A DNA stretch of 12,755 nucleotides from Prevotellaceae bacterium UBA3849 (lineage in GTDB: Bacteria > Bacteroidota > Bacteroidia > Bacteroidales > Bacteroidaceae). Under the pieces are notes generated by a model that was given only the letters and a program-made list of their open reading frames with translations, ran no database searches and was not told where the DNA came from. Position 1 is the first letter of the stretch. Every line of letters starts with the position of its first letter. Position numbers and translations under genes: made by a program. The stretch covers positions 1-12,755 of the forward strand of contig DGHL01000111.1 in the NCBI GenBank assembly GCA_002392645.1, in the 5' to 3' direction. Positions 6,710 to 12,755 of the stretch are shown here, piece after piece.

Positions 6710-6792
6710 TAAAAGCTATCATATTAGGTCGTAATATGATAGCTTTTATTGTGTAATATGATAGCTTTTACAATGTAATTTGATAGCTTTTA
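6710..6792. terminator. 17-bp perfect hairpin plus 22-bp direct repeats between GH28 and xerD
   Basis: TAAAAGCTATCATATTA (6710-6726) and its exact reverse complement (6732-6748) form a 17-bp stem with a 5-base loop. The right arm is then repeated at 6754-6770 (identical) and 6776-6792 (one change), at a 22-base period. The block lies between the convergent GH28 and xerD genes and ends two bases before the xerD stop, so a two-way terminator is the simplest reading. The extra direct copies are not needed for that. Confidence 0.7.
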
Positions 6793-6794
6793 CA

Positions 6795-7691
6795 TCACCT
6801 TATGTTTCTTGGATGATGGTGTTCTATCTCATCGCGCAGCGTGGTCATATCGATGTGTGTGTATATCTCGGTGGTGCCTATGCTCTCATGGCCCAGCATG
6901 GCCTGTATGGCGCGTAGCGATGCACCGCCCTCAAGCAAGGCAGTGGCGAAAGAGTGGCGCAGGGTGTGTGGCGATATTGTCTTGCGTATGCCTGCCTTCT
7001 GCGCACAGTCTTTTATCATTATCAGTATCATGGTACGCGTAAGGTGCGCACCGCGACGGTTCAGGAACACATAGTCTTCCTCGCCAGGCTTTATCTTCAT
7101 CTGCCTACGGTCGTCATACCACAGGTGTAGTTCTCTTATGGCACTTTGCGATATAGGCACCAGTCGCTCCTTGCTACCCTTACCCATGACGCGCACATAG
7201 CCCTCCTCCTCGTATATGTGTGAAAGAGTAAGCGTTACGAGTTCCGACACACGCAGTCCGCACGCAAACAGCACCTCTATGATGGCACGATTACGGTGTC
7301 CCTCCCACTTCGACAAGTCGATGGCTTGCTCCAGCATGTCCACCTCCTGGGTTGACAATACCTCGGGCAGGTGCTTGTCCTGTATAGGCGACTCCAGCAG
7401 TTCGCTGGGGTCCTGTTCCACGTAGCCGTCAATGCTGAGGTAATGGTAGAACGACCTCACTCCGCACAATATGCGTGCATGGGTGGAAGAAGCGATGCCA
7501 AGGTCGTGGAGCGATGCCGAGAACTCCTGCAGGTCGTCGTACGACAGTTTCATTATATCCTTCTGCTCCTGCTCGCACCACGTCAGCAGCTTACCCACGT
7601 CGTGCAGGTAAGCCTCCAGGGTGTTAGGCGACAGTCCGCGCAACAGTCGCAGATGCTGCCTGAATCGTGTTATGATTTTCTCGTTTGCCAT
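6795..7691 (-). CDS. xerD: Site-specific tyrosine recombinase XerD
   Basis: A 298-residue tyrosine recombinase that with a XerC partner resolves chromosome dimers at dif. The N-terminal SAM-like core-binding domain (about 5-88: FRQHLRLLRGLSPNT, YLHDV) is followed by the catalytic domain with all six active residues: Arg147 (GLRVSEL), Lys171 (GKGSKER), His242 and Arg245 (HTLRHSFA), His268 (LGHESIGTT) and nucleophile Tyr277 (IYTH). Length and order match housekeeping Xer proteins rather than phage or transposon integrases. XerD is preferred to XerC on overall resemblance. It lies downstream of tRNA-Arg on the same strand, with a terminator between; no separate promoter was recognised. Confidence 0.9.
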   Translation of the reverse strand: MANEKIITRFRQHLRLLRGLSPNTLEAYLHDVGKLLTWCEQEQKDIMKLSYDDLQEFSASLHDLGIASSTHARILCGVRSFYHYLSIDGYVEQDPSELLESPIQDKHLPEVLSTQEVDMLEQAIDLSKWEGHRNRAIIEVLFACGLRVSELVTLTLSHIYEEEGYVRVMGKGSKERLVPISQSAIRELHLWYDDRRQMKIKPGEEDYVFLNRRGAHLTRTMILIMIKDCAQKAGIRKTISPHTLRHSFATALLEGGASLRAIQAMLGHESIGTTEIYTHIDMTTLRDEIEHHHPRNIR

Positions 7692-7729
7692 AGGTGTCAG
7701 TAAGATATAGTAAGCCGATGGGCATCATA

Positions 7730-7766
7730 AAAAAACAAATCCTCTGTAACTTGCTATGCTACAGAG
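7730..7766 (-). terminator. Rho-independent terminator for tRNA-Arg
   Basis: On the minus strand, CTCTGTA (7766-7760) pairs with TACAGAG (7748-7742), followed by a T-rich tail ending in seven consecutive T (complement of 7730-7740). It starts about 20 bases past the tRNA 3' end and precedes xerD. Confidence 0.75.
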
Positions 7767-7787
7767 AATCATAAGTAAGTATCTTTG

Positions 7788-7859
7788 TACCCCGACCGAG
7801 AATCGAACTCGGAACTAAGCTTTAGGAGAGCCTTGTTATATCCATTTAACTATCAGGGC
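7788..7859 (-). tRNA. tRNA-Arg (anticodon CCU)
   Basis: The minus strand folds into a full cloverleaf of 72 bases. The acceptor stem is GCCCTGA with TCGGGGT (two G-T pairs) and discriminator A; the D stem is GTTA/TAAC; the anticodon stem AGGCT/AGCTT encloses loop CTCCTAA with anticodon CCT (plus strand 7824-7826); the variable loop is AGTT; the T arm is CCGAG-TTCGATT-CTCGG. CCA is not encoded, so it must be added after transcription. It decodes AGG. A promoter match lies about 210 bases upstream, beyond the 70-bp repeats. Confidence 0.96.
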
Positions 7860-7890
7860 AACAGTTTCTGTTTTCTTTAAAACCTGTTTA

Positions 7891-8072
7891 TCTGCGAAAA
7901 CAGGCGCACGTCTGTACAGATTTGCGAATGCAATGTTTCGCATGAAGCAAATAGTGCGAGTCTGCGAATGCAGGCGCACGTCTGTCCAGATTTGCGAATG
8001 CAATGTTTCGCATAAAGCAAATAGTGCGTGTCTGCGAAAGCAGGCGCACGTCTGTACAGATTTGCGAATGCA
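7891..8072. repeat. 70-bp tandem repeat in the tRNA-Arg leader
   Basis: The unit beginning CAGGCGCACGTCTGT starts at 7901, 7971 and 8041, an exact 70-base period. Units 1 and 2 differ at only four positions; the third stops matching near 8072, and a 10-base partial copy precedes the first. Each full unit contains TGCGAA/TTCGCA (for example 7923-7928 and 7937-7942), a 6-bp hairpin. The period is not a multiple of three, so minus-strand reading frames through it are unlikely to be real proteins. No spacers, so it is not CRISPR. Confidence 0.93.
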
Positions 8073-8102
8073 AAGTTACGAATAATTCTCCGCTTGTGCA
8101 AA
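8071..8102 (-). promoter_or_regulatory. Promoter for tRNA-Arg (minus strand)
   Basis: Reading the minus strand, TTTG (8102-8099), a 20-base spacer and TAACTTTG (8078-8071) give a full Bacteroidetes promoter match. Transcription would start near 8064 and pass through the 70-bp repeats before the tRNA at 7859. Confidence 0.7.
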
Positions 8103-8103
8103 C

Positions 8104-8206
8104 ATTTTTAAGTTTTTTAATTGCAATAATACAAAAAAAGGACCGGCTGCCTCCCGGCTGTCGGACCTCAAAACCAAAATAATCTATAATGAAAAAACTT
8201 AAAAAT
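8104..8206. repeat. 15-bp perfect inverted repeat around a terminator hairpin
   Basis: ATTTTTAAGTTTTTT (8104-8118) and AAAAAACTTAAAAAT (8192-8206) are exact reverse complements enclosing 73 bases that contain the GC-rich hairpin and T run of the small minus-strand unit. In a readthrough transcript the two arms could pair around the hairpin. Confidence 0.7.
8133..8167 (-). terminator. Terminator of the candidate small RNA
   Basis: On the minus strand, a 28-base GC-rich hairpin (starting GGTCCG, ending CCGGTCC, with three internal one-base mismatches) is followed immediately by seven T. On the plus strand no T run follows, so it points only one way. Confidence 0.6.
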
Positions 8207-8272
8207 CTAATTTATTTCAGAATCAATTGTTGATTTTCCGGTAAATTAATTACGCAAATTATTGAATATATT
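8133..8272 (-). ncRNA. Candidate small RNA of about 140 nt
   Basis: A complete minus-strand transcription unit with no evident protein: a full promoter match at 8279-8310 would start RNA near 8272, and a hairpin (8167-8140) with a seven-T tail (8139-8133) would end it. The RNA is AT-rich, with a GC-rich 3' hairpin. It lies between the tRNA-Arg promoter and the divergent phosphoesterase promoter. I do not recognise it as 6S, tmRNA, SRP RNA or RNase P. Alternatives are an abortive leader or a chance pairing of signals. Confidence 0.45.
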
Positions 8273-8278
8273 TGGGTG

Positions 8279-8310
8279 CAAAGATACAAATTTTTCTGAT
8301 AACTTCCAAA
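8279..8310 (-). promoter_or_regulatory. Promoter of the candidate small RNA (minus strand)
   Basis: Reading the minus strand, TTTG (8310-8307), 20 bases, TATCTTTG (8286-8279). Both boxes and the spacing fit the Bacteroidetes consensus exactly. Initiation is expected near 8272. Confidence 0.6.
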
Positions 8311-8325
8311 TTTTTCTGCATTTTT

Positions 8326-8357
8326 TTTGCGTAATTGAAATAAAATGAATAACTTTG
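8326..8357 (+). promoter_or_regulatory. Promoter of the phosphoesterase gene
   Basis: TTTG (8326-8329), 20 bases, TAACTTTG (8350-8357). The expected start near 8364 is one base before the ATG at 8365, implying a leaderless or nearly leaderless mRNA. Confidence 0.7.
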
Positions 8358-8364
8358 CGTGTAT

Positions 8365-9750
8365 ATGAGTAAGAAAATTTTTGTTTTGCTCCTGATGGCA
8401 GGAGCGGTAATTTACGCTAAAGCACAGCAAGTCACCATGATGGTGGCAAGCGACACTCACGTAATGGACAAGTCTCTCTTCGACATTCCTTACGGCGAGG
8501 CCTTCATAAAAGCCATGCAGCAAGACCTTAAAGTGGCAGAGAGCAGTCAGCAACTGTTCGAGCAGTTTGCCACGATAGCAATGAGAGAACGTCCGCAACT
8601 GTTGCTGATACCTGGCGACCTCACCAAGGACGGTGAGCGTGCATCGCACGAGTACATGGCGCGAAAACTTAAGGAAATAGAGGCTGGCGGCACCAAGGTA
8701 TATGTCATACCTGGCAACCACGATATGGAAAACCCGAAGGCCGTGCGATACAATGGCACCAAGACAGAGAGAGTGCCGTCGGTAAGCGAGGCTGAATTTC
8801 GCGAGATATACAAGGATTATGGCTACTCTGAGGCGGTGAGCACCGACTCCGTGACGGGCTCCTACATGGTATATCCCGTACCGGGACTCGCCATAGTATG
8901 CCTTAACACCAACATTCCGAACCAATACAAGTCACGATATGTTCACGGACGACTGTTTCGCCCTACCCTGACATGGATAGAGCGCGCGGCGACCAAAGCC
9001 AGACTGGAAGGACGCTATGTCATTGCAATGGCTCACCACGAACTGATGCAGCACCATAACCAGGAAGACTACTTCGCACCTACTGCCATGCTGAACATGG
9101 AGCGCGGAGTGAAGAACCTGCCTGCACTGAAGGAGGTGCAGGAAACCCTGACACGCTCGGGCATACATTTGGTGCTGACAGGACATTACCACATACAGTC
9201 GGTTACCGACACCGAGACGCTGCACGGCAGGCTCACTGACATTTCAACGGGCTCACTGGCTGGATTCCCAAGTCCATACCGACGCATGACGCTGAACATC
9301 GCCACCGGCAAAATGCGCATTACTTCTGCCACGCTGTATGGCAACAAGCCATCGCGTTGGCCCGCAACAGACCTTGCCATGAAGCAGCGCGATCGACTGC
9401 GCTACATGGTGCAGTTGTATGTGCCTAAGATTATGGGACAGAAGGTGAACATGACCGATGCCTACTCATATCTCGCAGAGCCATTCAACAAGGCGTTGTG
9501 CGCACTGGCGGCAGGCGATGAGAACGGTCATCAGCCTAAGCAGGTGTATGACCAGTGCATGAAGGCGTTCGACTCCTATGTCTGTCACGCCCTGAACTAT
9601 AACGCCATAAACCTCAACAAGGTGAGGACGGAGAAAAATGGTCCGTACCAAAAGGTGAGAGACCTCATACGCAGTATAATGTATAACTACGTAGGAACGA
9701 CGAAGCATATCAATACAGACAATACATACCAAATAACACTGCGGAAATAG
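8365..9750 (+). CDS. Exported calcineurin-like metallophosphoesterase
   Basis: A 461-residue two-metal phosphoesterase. The ATG at 8365 is chosen over a GTG at 8359 because it begins the signal peptide MSKKIFVLLLMAGAVIYAKA and follows the promoter. Metal-binding motifs are in order: SDTH (29-32; Asp30, His32), GDLTKDG (84-90; Asp85), GNHD (117-120), AHHE (223-226; His224) and GHYH (273-276). The domain fills roughly residues 22-315; the C-terminal 145 residues are a helical extension I do not recognise. It would hydrolyse phosphomono- or diesters in the periplasm or cell envelope; the substrate is not evident. It is expressed alone and converges on aat, with a hairpin spanning both stops. Confidence 0.88.
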   Translation: MSKKIFVLLLMAGAVIYAKAQQVTMMVASDTHVMDKSLFDIPYGEAFIKAMQQDLKVAESSQQLFEQFATIAMRERPQLLLIPGDLTKDGERASHEYMARKLKEIEAGGTKVYVIPGNHDMENPKAVRYNGTKTERVPSVSEAEFREIYKDYGYSEAVSTDSVTGSYMVYPVPGLAIVCLNTNIPNQYKSRYVHGRLFRPTLTWIERAATKARLEGRYVIAMAHHELMQHHNQEDYFAPTAMLNMERGVKNLPALKEVQETLTRSGIHLVLTGHYHIQSVTDTETLHGRLTDISTGSLAGFPSPYRRMTLNIATGKMRITSATLYGNKPSRWPATDLAMKQRDRLRYMVQLYVPKIMGQKVNMTDAYSYLAEPFNKALCALAAGDENGHQPKQVYDQCMKAFDSYVCHALNYNAINLNKVRTEKNGPYQKVRDLIRSIMYNYVGTTKHINTDNTYQITLRK

Positions 9751-9770
9751 GCGCTTGCCTATCTCCGCAG
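9739..9770. terminator. Shared hairpin spanning both convergent stop codons
   Basis: CTGCGGA-A-ATAGGC (9739-9752) pairs with GCCTAT-C-TCCGCAG (9757-9770), giving 13 base pairs with one mismatch and a 4-base loop. The phosphoesterase stop (9748-9750) and the aat stop (9759-9761) are both in the stem, so it can serve transcripts from both sides. The T run after it is weak in both directions. Confidence 0.7.
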
Positions 9771-10418
9771 TTCTTTCATATACTCTTCGTAAGTTATGTG
9801 CCTGCCACCCATGGTCTTAAGATGTGGCGTCTCAAACTGGCAGTCTATCAGCTTGCCTCCTTTTTCTTTCATCTTGCGGGCAAGGTGTATGAGTGCGAGT
9901 TTTGATGCACTTGGCACAAGCGAGAACATGCTTTCACCGAAGAAACAATCACAAAGCGTTACACCATATAGTCCGCCCACAAGGCGGTGGCCGTCGCGTT
10001 CCCACACCTCCACACTTGACGCATAGCCCAGACGGTACAGACGCGTATAGGCGTCTATCATGTCAGGACCGAGCCACGCACCAAAGTCAACATTGCGCTC
10101 CTGCACCGTGGAACAGTTTTGTATTACGGCAGGGAAATCCTCGTTGAACGTCACCTCATAGGCATCACTACGCAGCATCTGGCGCATGGAGTGGCTTACG
10201 TGTATCTCATCGGGGAATATCACAAACCTGTCAAGCGGACAGTACCAAAAGGGAGCACCTGCAGTAGCGCGGTATGAATACCACGGAAAATAACCATTGG
10301 AGTATGCGAACAGCAACCTCTCGGGTGAGAGGTCGCCATATACCGCTACAAGTCCGTCAGGCTCCCCTTCATAAGGATCGGGGAACCACAGTCTTTCATC
10401 AAGGCCATATACCGCCAT
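9759..10418 (-). CDS. aat: Leucyl/phenylalanyl-tRNA--protein transferase
   Basis: Transfers Leu or Phe from charged tRNA to the N-terminus of proteins starting with Lys or Arg, marking them for ClpAP/ClpS degradation (bacterial N-degron pathway); cytoplasmic. The 219 residues carry the family blocks FPDP (12-15), GLVAVYGDLSPERLLFAYSNG (22-42) with YFPW (43-46), SVEVWE (135-140), LVGGLYGVTL (146-155), FFGESMFS (159-166), ASKLAL (171-176) and DCQFETPHLKTMGG (192-205). Two positions usually Gly in this family are Tyr27 (VAVYGD) and Cys156 (GVTLCDC), so a mild divergence is visible. It starts 3 bases after the flavin reductase-like gene and is probably co-transcribed with it. No clpA or clpS in the window. 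Confidence 0.95.
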   Translation of the reverse strand: MAVYGLDERLWFPDPYEGEPDGLVAVYGDLSPERLLFAYSNGYFPWYSYRATAGAPFWYCPLDRFVIFPDEIHVSHSMRQMLRSDAYEVTFNEDFPAVIQNCSTVQERNVDFGAWLGPDMIDAYTRLYRLGYASSVEVWERDGHRLVGGLYGVTLCDCFFGESMFSLVPSASKLALIHLARKMKEKGGKLIDCQFETPHLKTMGGRHITYEEYMKELRR

Positions 10419-10421
10419 GGC

Positions 10422-10985
10422 TTATTTCAGTTTCTTGCCGTCGGCAAAGGCTTTGCCTACTGTCTTGCCCAACTCTATGTAGCCATGGTGCACTGGGTCA
10501 TAGGTTATTATCTGCATACGCTCTACGTCAGGCTGTCCGTCAGCATCGAGATATTGTTCATCACACTGTATGTCAACCACTTCGGCTATAAGATAGCAAC
10601 CTGTCTCGCTCTCGTAGAGTTTCTCCTTTACACGGCACTCCATGGTCATCGGAAACTCCTTGAACAGCGGTGCATTGACGTTGGGTGCCTTCTCTGCCGT
10701 CCATCCGGTGCGCTCCATCTTGTCAGCAGTGTTACGACCGCTCACAATGCCTACATAGTCGGCGGCAACCATGGTATCGCGTGTAGCAAAGGCTACGGTG
10801 AATTCATTGTTTACGGTGAGGTTGTCGGTGGTCTTGTGAGAACTCAGCGAAATCATTATCTCGTGCATGTCCCACGTGCCGCCCCATGCAGCATTCATAG
10901 CGTTAGGCTTGCCGTCCTTGTCGTATGTGCCGATTATCAGCACTGGCTGTGGCAACATCCAGGGTTTTGATCCGAAACTTTTCAT
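10422..10985 (-). CDS. Flavin reductase-like (FMN-binding split-barrel) protein
   Basis: A 187-residue cytoplasmic protein. The N-terminal block PQPVLIIGTYDKDGKPNAMN (12-31), then AAWGG, SLSSHKTTDNL (46-56), EFTVAFAT and the central ADYVGIVSGRNTADKMERTG (75-94) are typical of the flavin reductase-like domain family, which binds FMN and often reduces flavin with NAD(P)H. Some members of this family in Bacteroidetes have no proven activity, so the exact reaction is uncertain. It is the first gene of a two-gene unit with aat. A -7 promoter element lies about 47 bases upstream. Confidence 0.88.
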   Translation of the reverse strand: MKSFGSKPWMLPQPVLIIGTYDKDGKPNAMNAAWGGTWDMHEIMISLSSHKTTDNLTVNNEFTVAFATRDTMVAADYVGIVSGRNTADKMERTGWTAEKAPNVNAPLFKEFPMTMECRVKEKLYESETGCYLIAEVVDIQCDEQYLDADGQPDVERMQIITYDPVHHGYIELGKTVGKAFADGKKLK

Positions 10986-11031
10986 AGTGTAACTTAAGTT
11001 TTAAAAGGTTGATAATTACTGCTGTCATCTG

Positions 11032-11039
11032 CAAAGTTA
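11032..11039 (-). promoter_or_regulatory. -7 element upstream of the flavin reductase-like gene
   Basis: Minus-strand TAACTTTG (11039-11032) gives an expected start near 11025 and a leader of about 40 bases. The -33 position is only TTTA-like, so it is a partial match. Confidence 0.5.
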
Positions 11040-11197
11040 CGATTTTTTTTCGTAAATAAAACATGTTTGCGCGAAAAATTATACACGCAACAGCGATGAA
11101 ATGCATAAATCTCAGTACATAGACACGCATGGACACACCATAATACCAGCCGACAAAGCCGTTTTTCGTTAAATAATGTAAGAATATAGCGCAAATA

Positions 11198-11229
11198 TTT
11201 CCATAATTCAAGGTTTTTTCGTAACTTTG
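11198..11229 (+). promoter_or_regulatory. Promoter of secD
   Basis: TTTC (11198-11201, one off TTTG), 20 bases, TAACTTTG (11222-11229). Initiation near 11236 leaves a leader of about 127 bases. Confidence 0.6.
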
Positions 11230-11362
11230 CATGCATTACGTGCGCACGGAGGGGAAATTGTGTCCTGACGTGAGCATTTGCTGTGCTGTAACAGTATGTC
11301 CCGACAACGACGAAAAACTGAATCAAAACAATAAAAAACAAAATAAAAATCACTAAAACAAA
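11230..11362 (+). other. Long secD leader with a palindrome and an open upstream frame
   Basis: CGTGCGCACG (11239-11248) is a perfect 10-base palindrome right at the expected transcription start, as an operator might be. A frame in the leader is open from an ATG at 11231 (or GTG at 11240) to a TAA at 11354-11356, six bases before the secD ATG. The ATG lies just upstream of the predicted start, so translation is doubtful. The rest of the 10986-11362 spacer, between the two promoters, shows nothing I can assign. Confidence 0.3.
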
Positions 11363-12755
11363 ATGCAAAACAAAGGAATTGTTATCGTGACCGCCGTGTT
11401 GCTGACACTGGCAAGTATCTTCTACTTGTCGTTCTCAGCAGCTACAAGCTACTATGACAAGCAGGCGGCCAAGATGAGCGACCCTATCGCCGCTCAGAAC
11501 TACAAGGACTCCGTGAAGTATCTCGGCGTCTATTCTTATCAGCAGTGTCTGGAGACTCAGATTGGTCTGGGTCTGGACCTGAAGGGTGGTATGAACGTCA
11601 TTCTCGAAATCAGCGTGCCTGACGTTGTTGACGTGCTTGCCGACCACAAGACTGACGCTGCCTACCAGAAGTCTATGGCTGAGGCTAAGAAGGAAGAGGA
11701 GTCAAGTCAGAAGGACTTCATCACTCTCTTCATCAACGCCTACAAGAAGAATGCTCCAGGTCACCGCCTGGCTGAGATCTTCGCCACTCAGCAGCTGAAG
11801 GGTAAGGTTTCTACCCAGAGCACTGACGCTGAGGTTGAGGCTGCACTGCGCGCTGAGGTGCAGAGCGCCATCGACAACTCTTACAACGTAGTACGTAACC
11901 GTATCGATAAGTTCGGTGTCGTTCAGCCTAACATACAGAAGCTCGAGGGTCAGGAAGGCCGCCTCATGGTCGAGATGCCTGGCGTCAAGGAGCCTGAGCG
12001 CGTACGTAAGTTGCTCCAGGGTTCTGCAAACCTTGAGTTCTGGGAGACATACAACGCTAACGAGGTTATGCCTTACCTCTCACAACTCAACACACGTCTG
12101 GCTAACATCGCTTCAGGCAAGGCTGACACCGCTAAGGTTGATACCGTCAAGACTGAGTCTGCCAAGGAGGTTGCTGCTGCCGACACTGCTAAGAAGGAGG
12201 CTTCAAGCAAGTTCGTGCTGAAGAAGAACGAGGACGCTGGTGCTAAGGCTGCTGACAAGGCTGCCAAGAACAGCGACGCTGAGCTTGCAAAGGCAAAGAA
12301 GCAGAACCCTCTGTTCGCTATCTTCCAGCCAGTTCAGGGACAGTCTCTCTCTACCATGGGTTATGCTCACGAGCGTGACACCGCTGAGATCAACAAGCTC
12401 ATCTACGGTGAGGAGGCTAAGAAGGTTATCCCTTCTGACGTTAAGCTCCTGTGGTCTGCAAAGCCTGTTGAGGGCACAAAGAACATCTTTGAGCTCCACG
12501 CCCTGAAGGTTACCTCTACCAGCGGTCGTGCTCCATTGGAGGGTGACGTTATCACCGACGCAAAGGATGAGTTCGACAACTTCGGTCGTCCATGCGTATC
12601 AATGTCAATGAACAACGAGGGTGCTCGCCTCTGGGCTCAGCTCACCAAGCAGAACGTAGGCAAGGCTATCGCTATCGTACTCGACGGCGTAGTTTACTCT
12701 GCTCCACGTGTAAACGGTGAGATCACTGGTGGTAACTCACAGATTTCAGGTAACT
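11363..12755 (+). CDS. secD: Protein translocase subunit SecD (start of SecD or SecDF), truncated by the window
   Basis: SecD uses the proton gradient to help pull secreted proteins out of the SecYEG channel. The 464 codons here have no stop and run off the right end. Residues 5-27 form the first membrane helix; GLGLDLKGGMNVILEI (68-83) is the SecD signature; VVRNRIDKFGVVQP (176-189), GRLMVEMPGV (199-208) and LLQGSANLEFW (217-227) belong to the P1 periplasmic domain; IVLDGVVYSAP (438-448) and the Gly-rich NGEITGGNSQISG (451-463) lead toward the next membrane helices. Residues about 252-313 are a low-complexity Ala/Lys/Asp/Glu linker. In Bacteroidetes SecD is commonly fused to SecF; that cannot be checked here. 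The ATG at 11363 gives the best match and follows an A-rich leader. Confidence 0.95.
   Translation, partial: MQNKGIVIVTAVLLTLASIFYLSFSAATSYYDKQAAKMSDPIAAQNYKDSVKYLGVYSYQQCLETQIGLGLDLKGGMNVILEISVPDVVDVLADHKTDAAYQKSMAEAKKEEESSQKDFITLFINAYKKNAPGHRLAEIFATQQLKGKVSTQSTDAEVEAALRAEVQSAIDNSYNVVRNRIDKFGVVQPNIQKLEGQEGRLMVEMPGVKEPERVRKLLQGSANLEFWETYNANEVMPYLSQLNTRLANIASGKADTAKVDTVKTESAKEVAAADTAKKEASSKFVLKKNEDAGAKAADKAAKNSDAELAKAKKQNPLFAIFQPVQGQSLSTMGYAHERDTAEINKLIYGEEAKKVIPSDVKLLWSAKPVEGTKNIFELHALKVTSTSGRAPLEGDVITDAKDEFDNFGRPCVSMSMNNEGARLWAQLTKQNVGKAIAIVLDGVVYSAPRVNGEITGGNSQISGN

Noticed and set aside
6710..6748. Chromosomal dif site beside xerD
   Set aside because: A 17-bp perfect palindrome with a 5-base centre lacks the usual two 11-base arms with a 6-8 base centre, and the arms do not resemble known Xer arms.
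7780..7787. Plus-strand TATCTTTG -7 box
   Set aside because: No TTTG at the right distance, and it would transcribe the tRNA antisense; likely chance.
7877..8101. Minus-strand open frame of 74 codons (and an overlapping 61-codon one) through the 70-bp repeats
   Set aside because: The repeat period is not a multiple of three, the frame contains the tRNA promoter, and the product is only a repeat translation.
8190..8234. 14-codon plus-strand leader peptide (MKKLKNLIYF...)
   Set aside because: No promoter or ribosome site upstream, and it lies opposite the better-supported minus-strand unit.
8212..8925. Minus-strand open frame of 237 codons
   Set aside because: It lies opposite the well-supported phosphoesterase gene and runs across two promoters; no recognisable domain.
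10994..11368. Minus-strand open frame of 124 codons in the spacer before secD
   Set aside because: It covers both divergent promoters, and its hydrophobic start is just the complement of the A-rich secD leader.

Overview
The window looks like chromosome from a member of the Bacteroidales, most likely Prevotella or a close relative. The reasons are the Bacteroidetes-type promoter (TTTG, 20 bases, then TAnnTTTG) at several gene starts, absence of Shine-Dalgarno sites, a Bacteroidetes-style SecD with a long charged linker, and AT-rich spacers around GC-richer genes. Genus is an inference; no rRNA is present.

Layout, left to right. (1) 1-448: a terminator-like hairpin, a 204-bp imperfect palindrome that looks like a miniature inverted-repeat element, and a promoter. 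(2) 449-2095: a secreted protein with EF-hand-like, leucine-rich and WG-like segments, facing a membrane-anchored or secreted NUC1 nuclease on the other strand. (3) 2296-6672: a hexuronate/pectin cluster: SDR-type D-mannonate oxidoreductase (uxuB type), a small four-helix-bundle gene inside two repeat fields, mannonate dehydratase uxuA, an unusual intercistronic stem-loop, and an exported GH28 pectinase. (4) 6710-7691: a hairpin/22-bp repeat block and xerD. (5) 7730-8357: tRNA-Arg(CCU) with its terminator, a 70-bp tandem repeat between the tRNA and its likely promoter, and a self-contained minus-strand transcription unit of about 140 nt that may be a small RNA. (6) 8365-10985: an exported calcineurin-like phosphoesterase converging on aat and a flavin reductase-like gene, with one hairpin spanning both facing stop codons. 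(7) 10986-12755: a divergent promoter region and the first 464 codons of secD, which runs off the window.

Functionally, GH28 would release galacturonate-type sugars in the periplasm, while UxuB/UxuA convert fructuronate through mannonate to 2-keto-3-deoxygluconate. The galacturonate-specific enzymes are not here, so the cluster is only part of a pathway. XerD, Aat, tRNA-Arg and SecD are housekeeping functions.

The most unusual parts are non-coding or accessory: the four-helix-bundle cassette splitting uxuB from uxuA, with flanks that could pair around it like an rRNA intervening sequence; the candidate small RNA at 8133-8272; the repeat-filled tRNA leader; and the repeat/hairpin blocks placed at gene ends. 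None is proven to be a new system from sequence alone.
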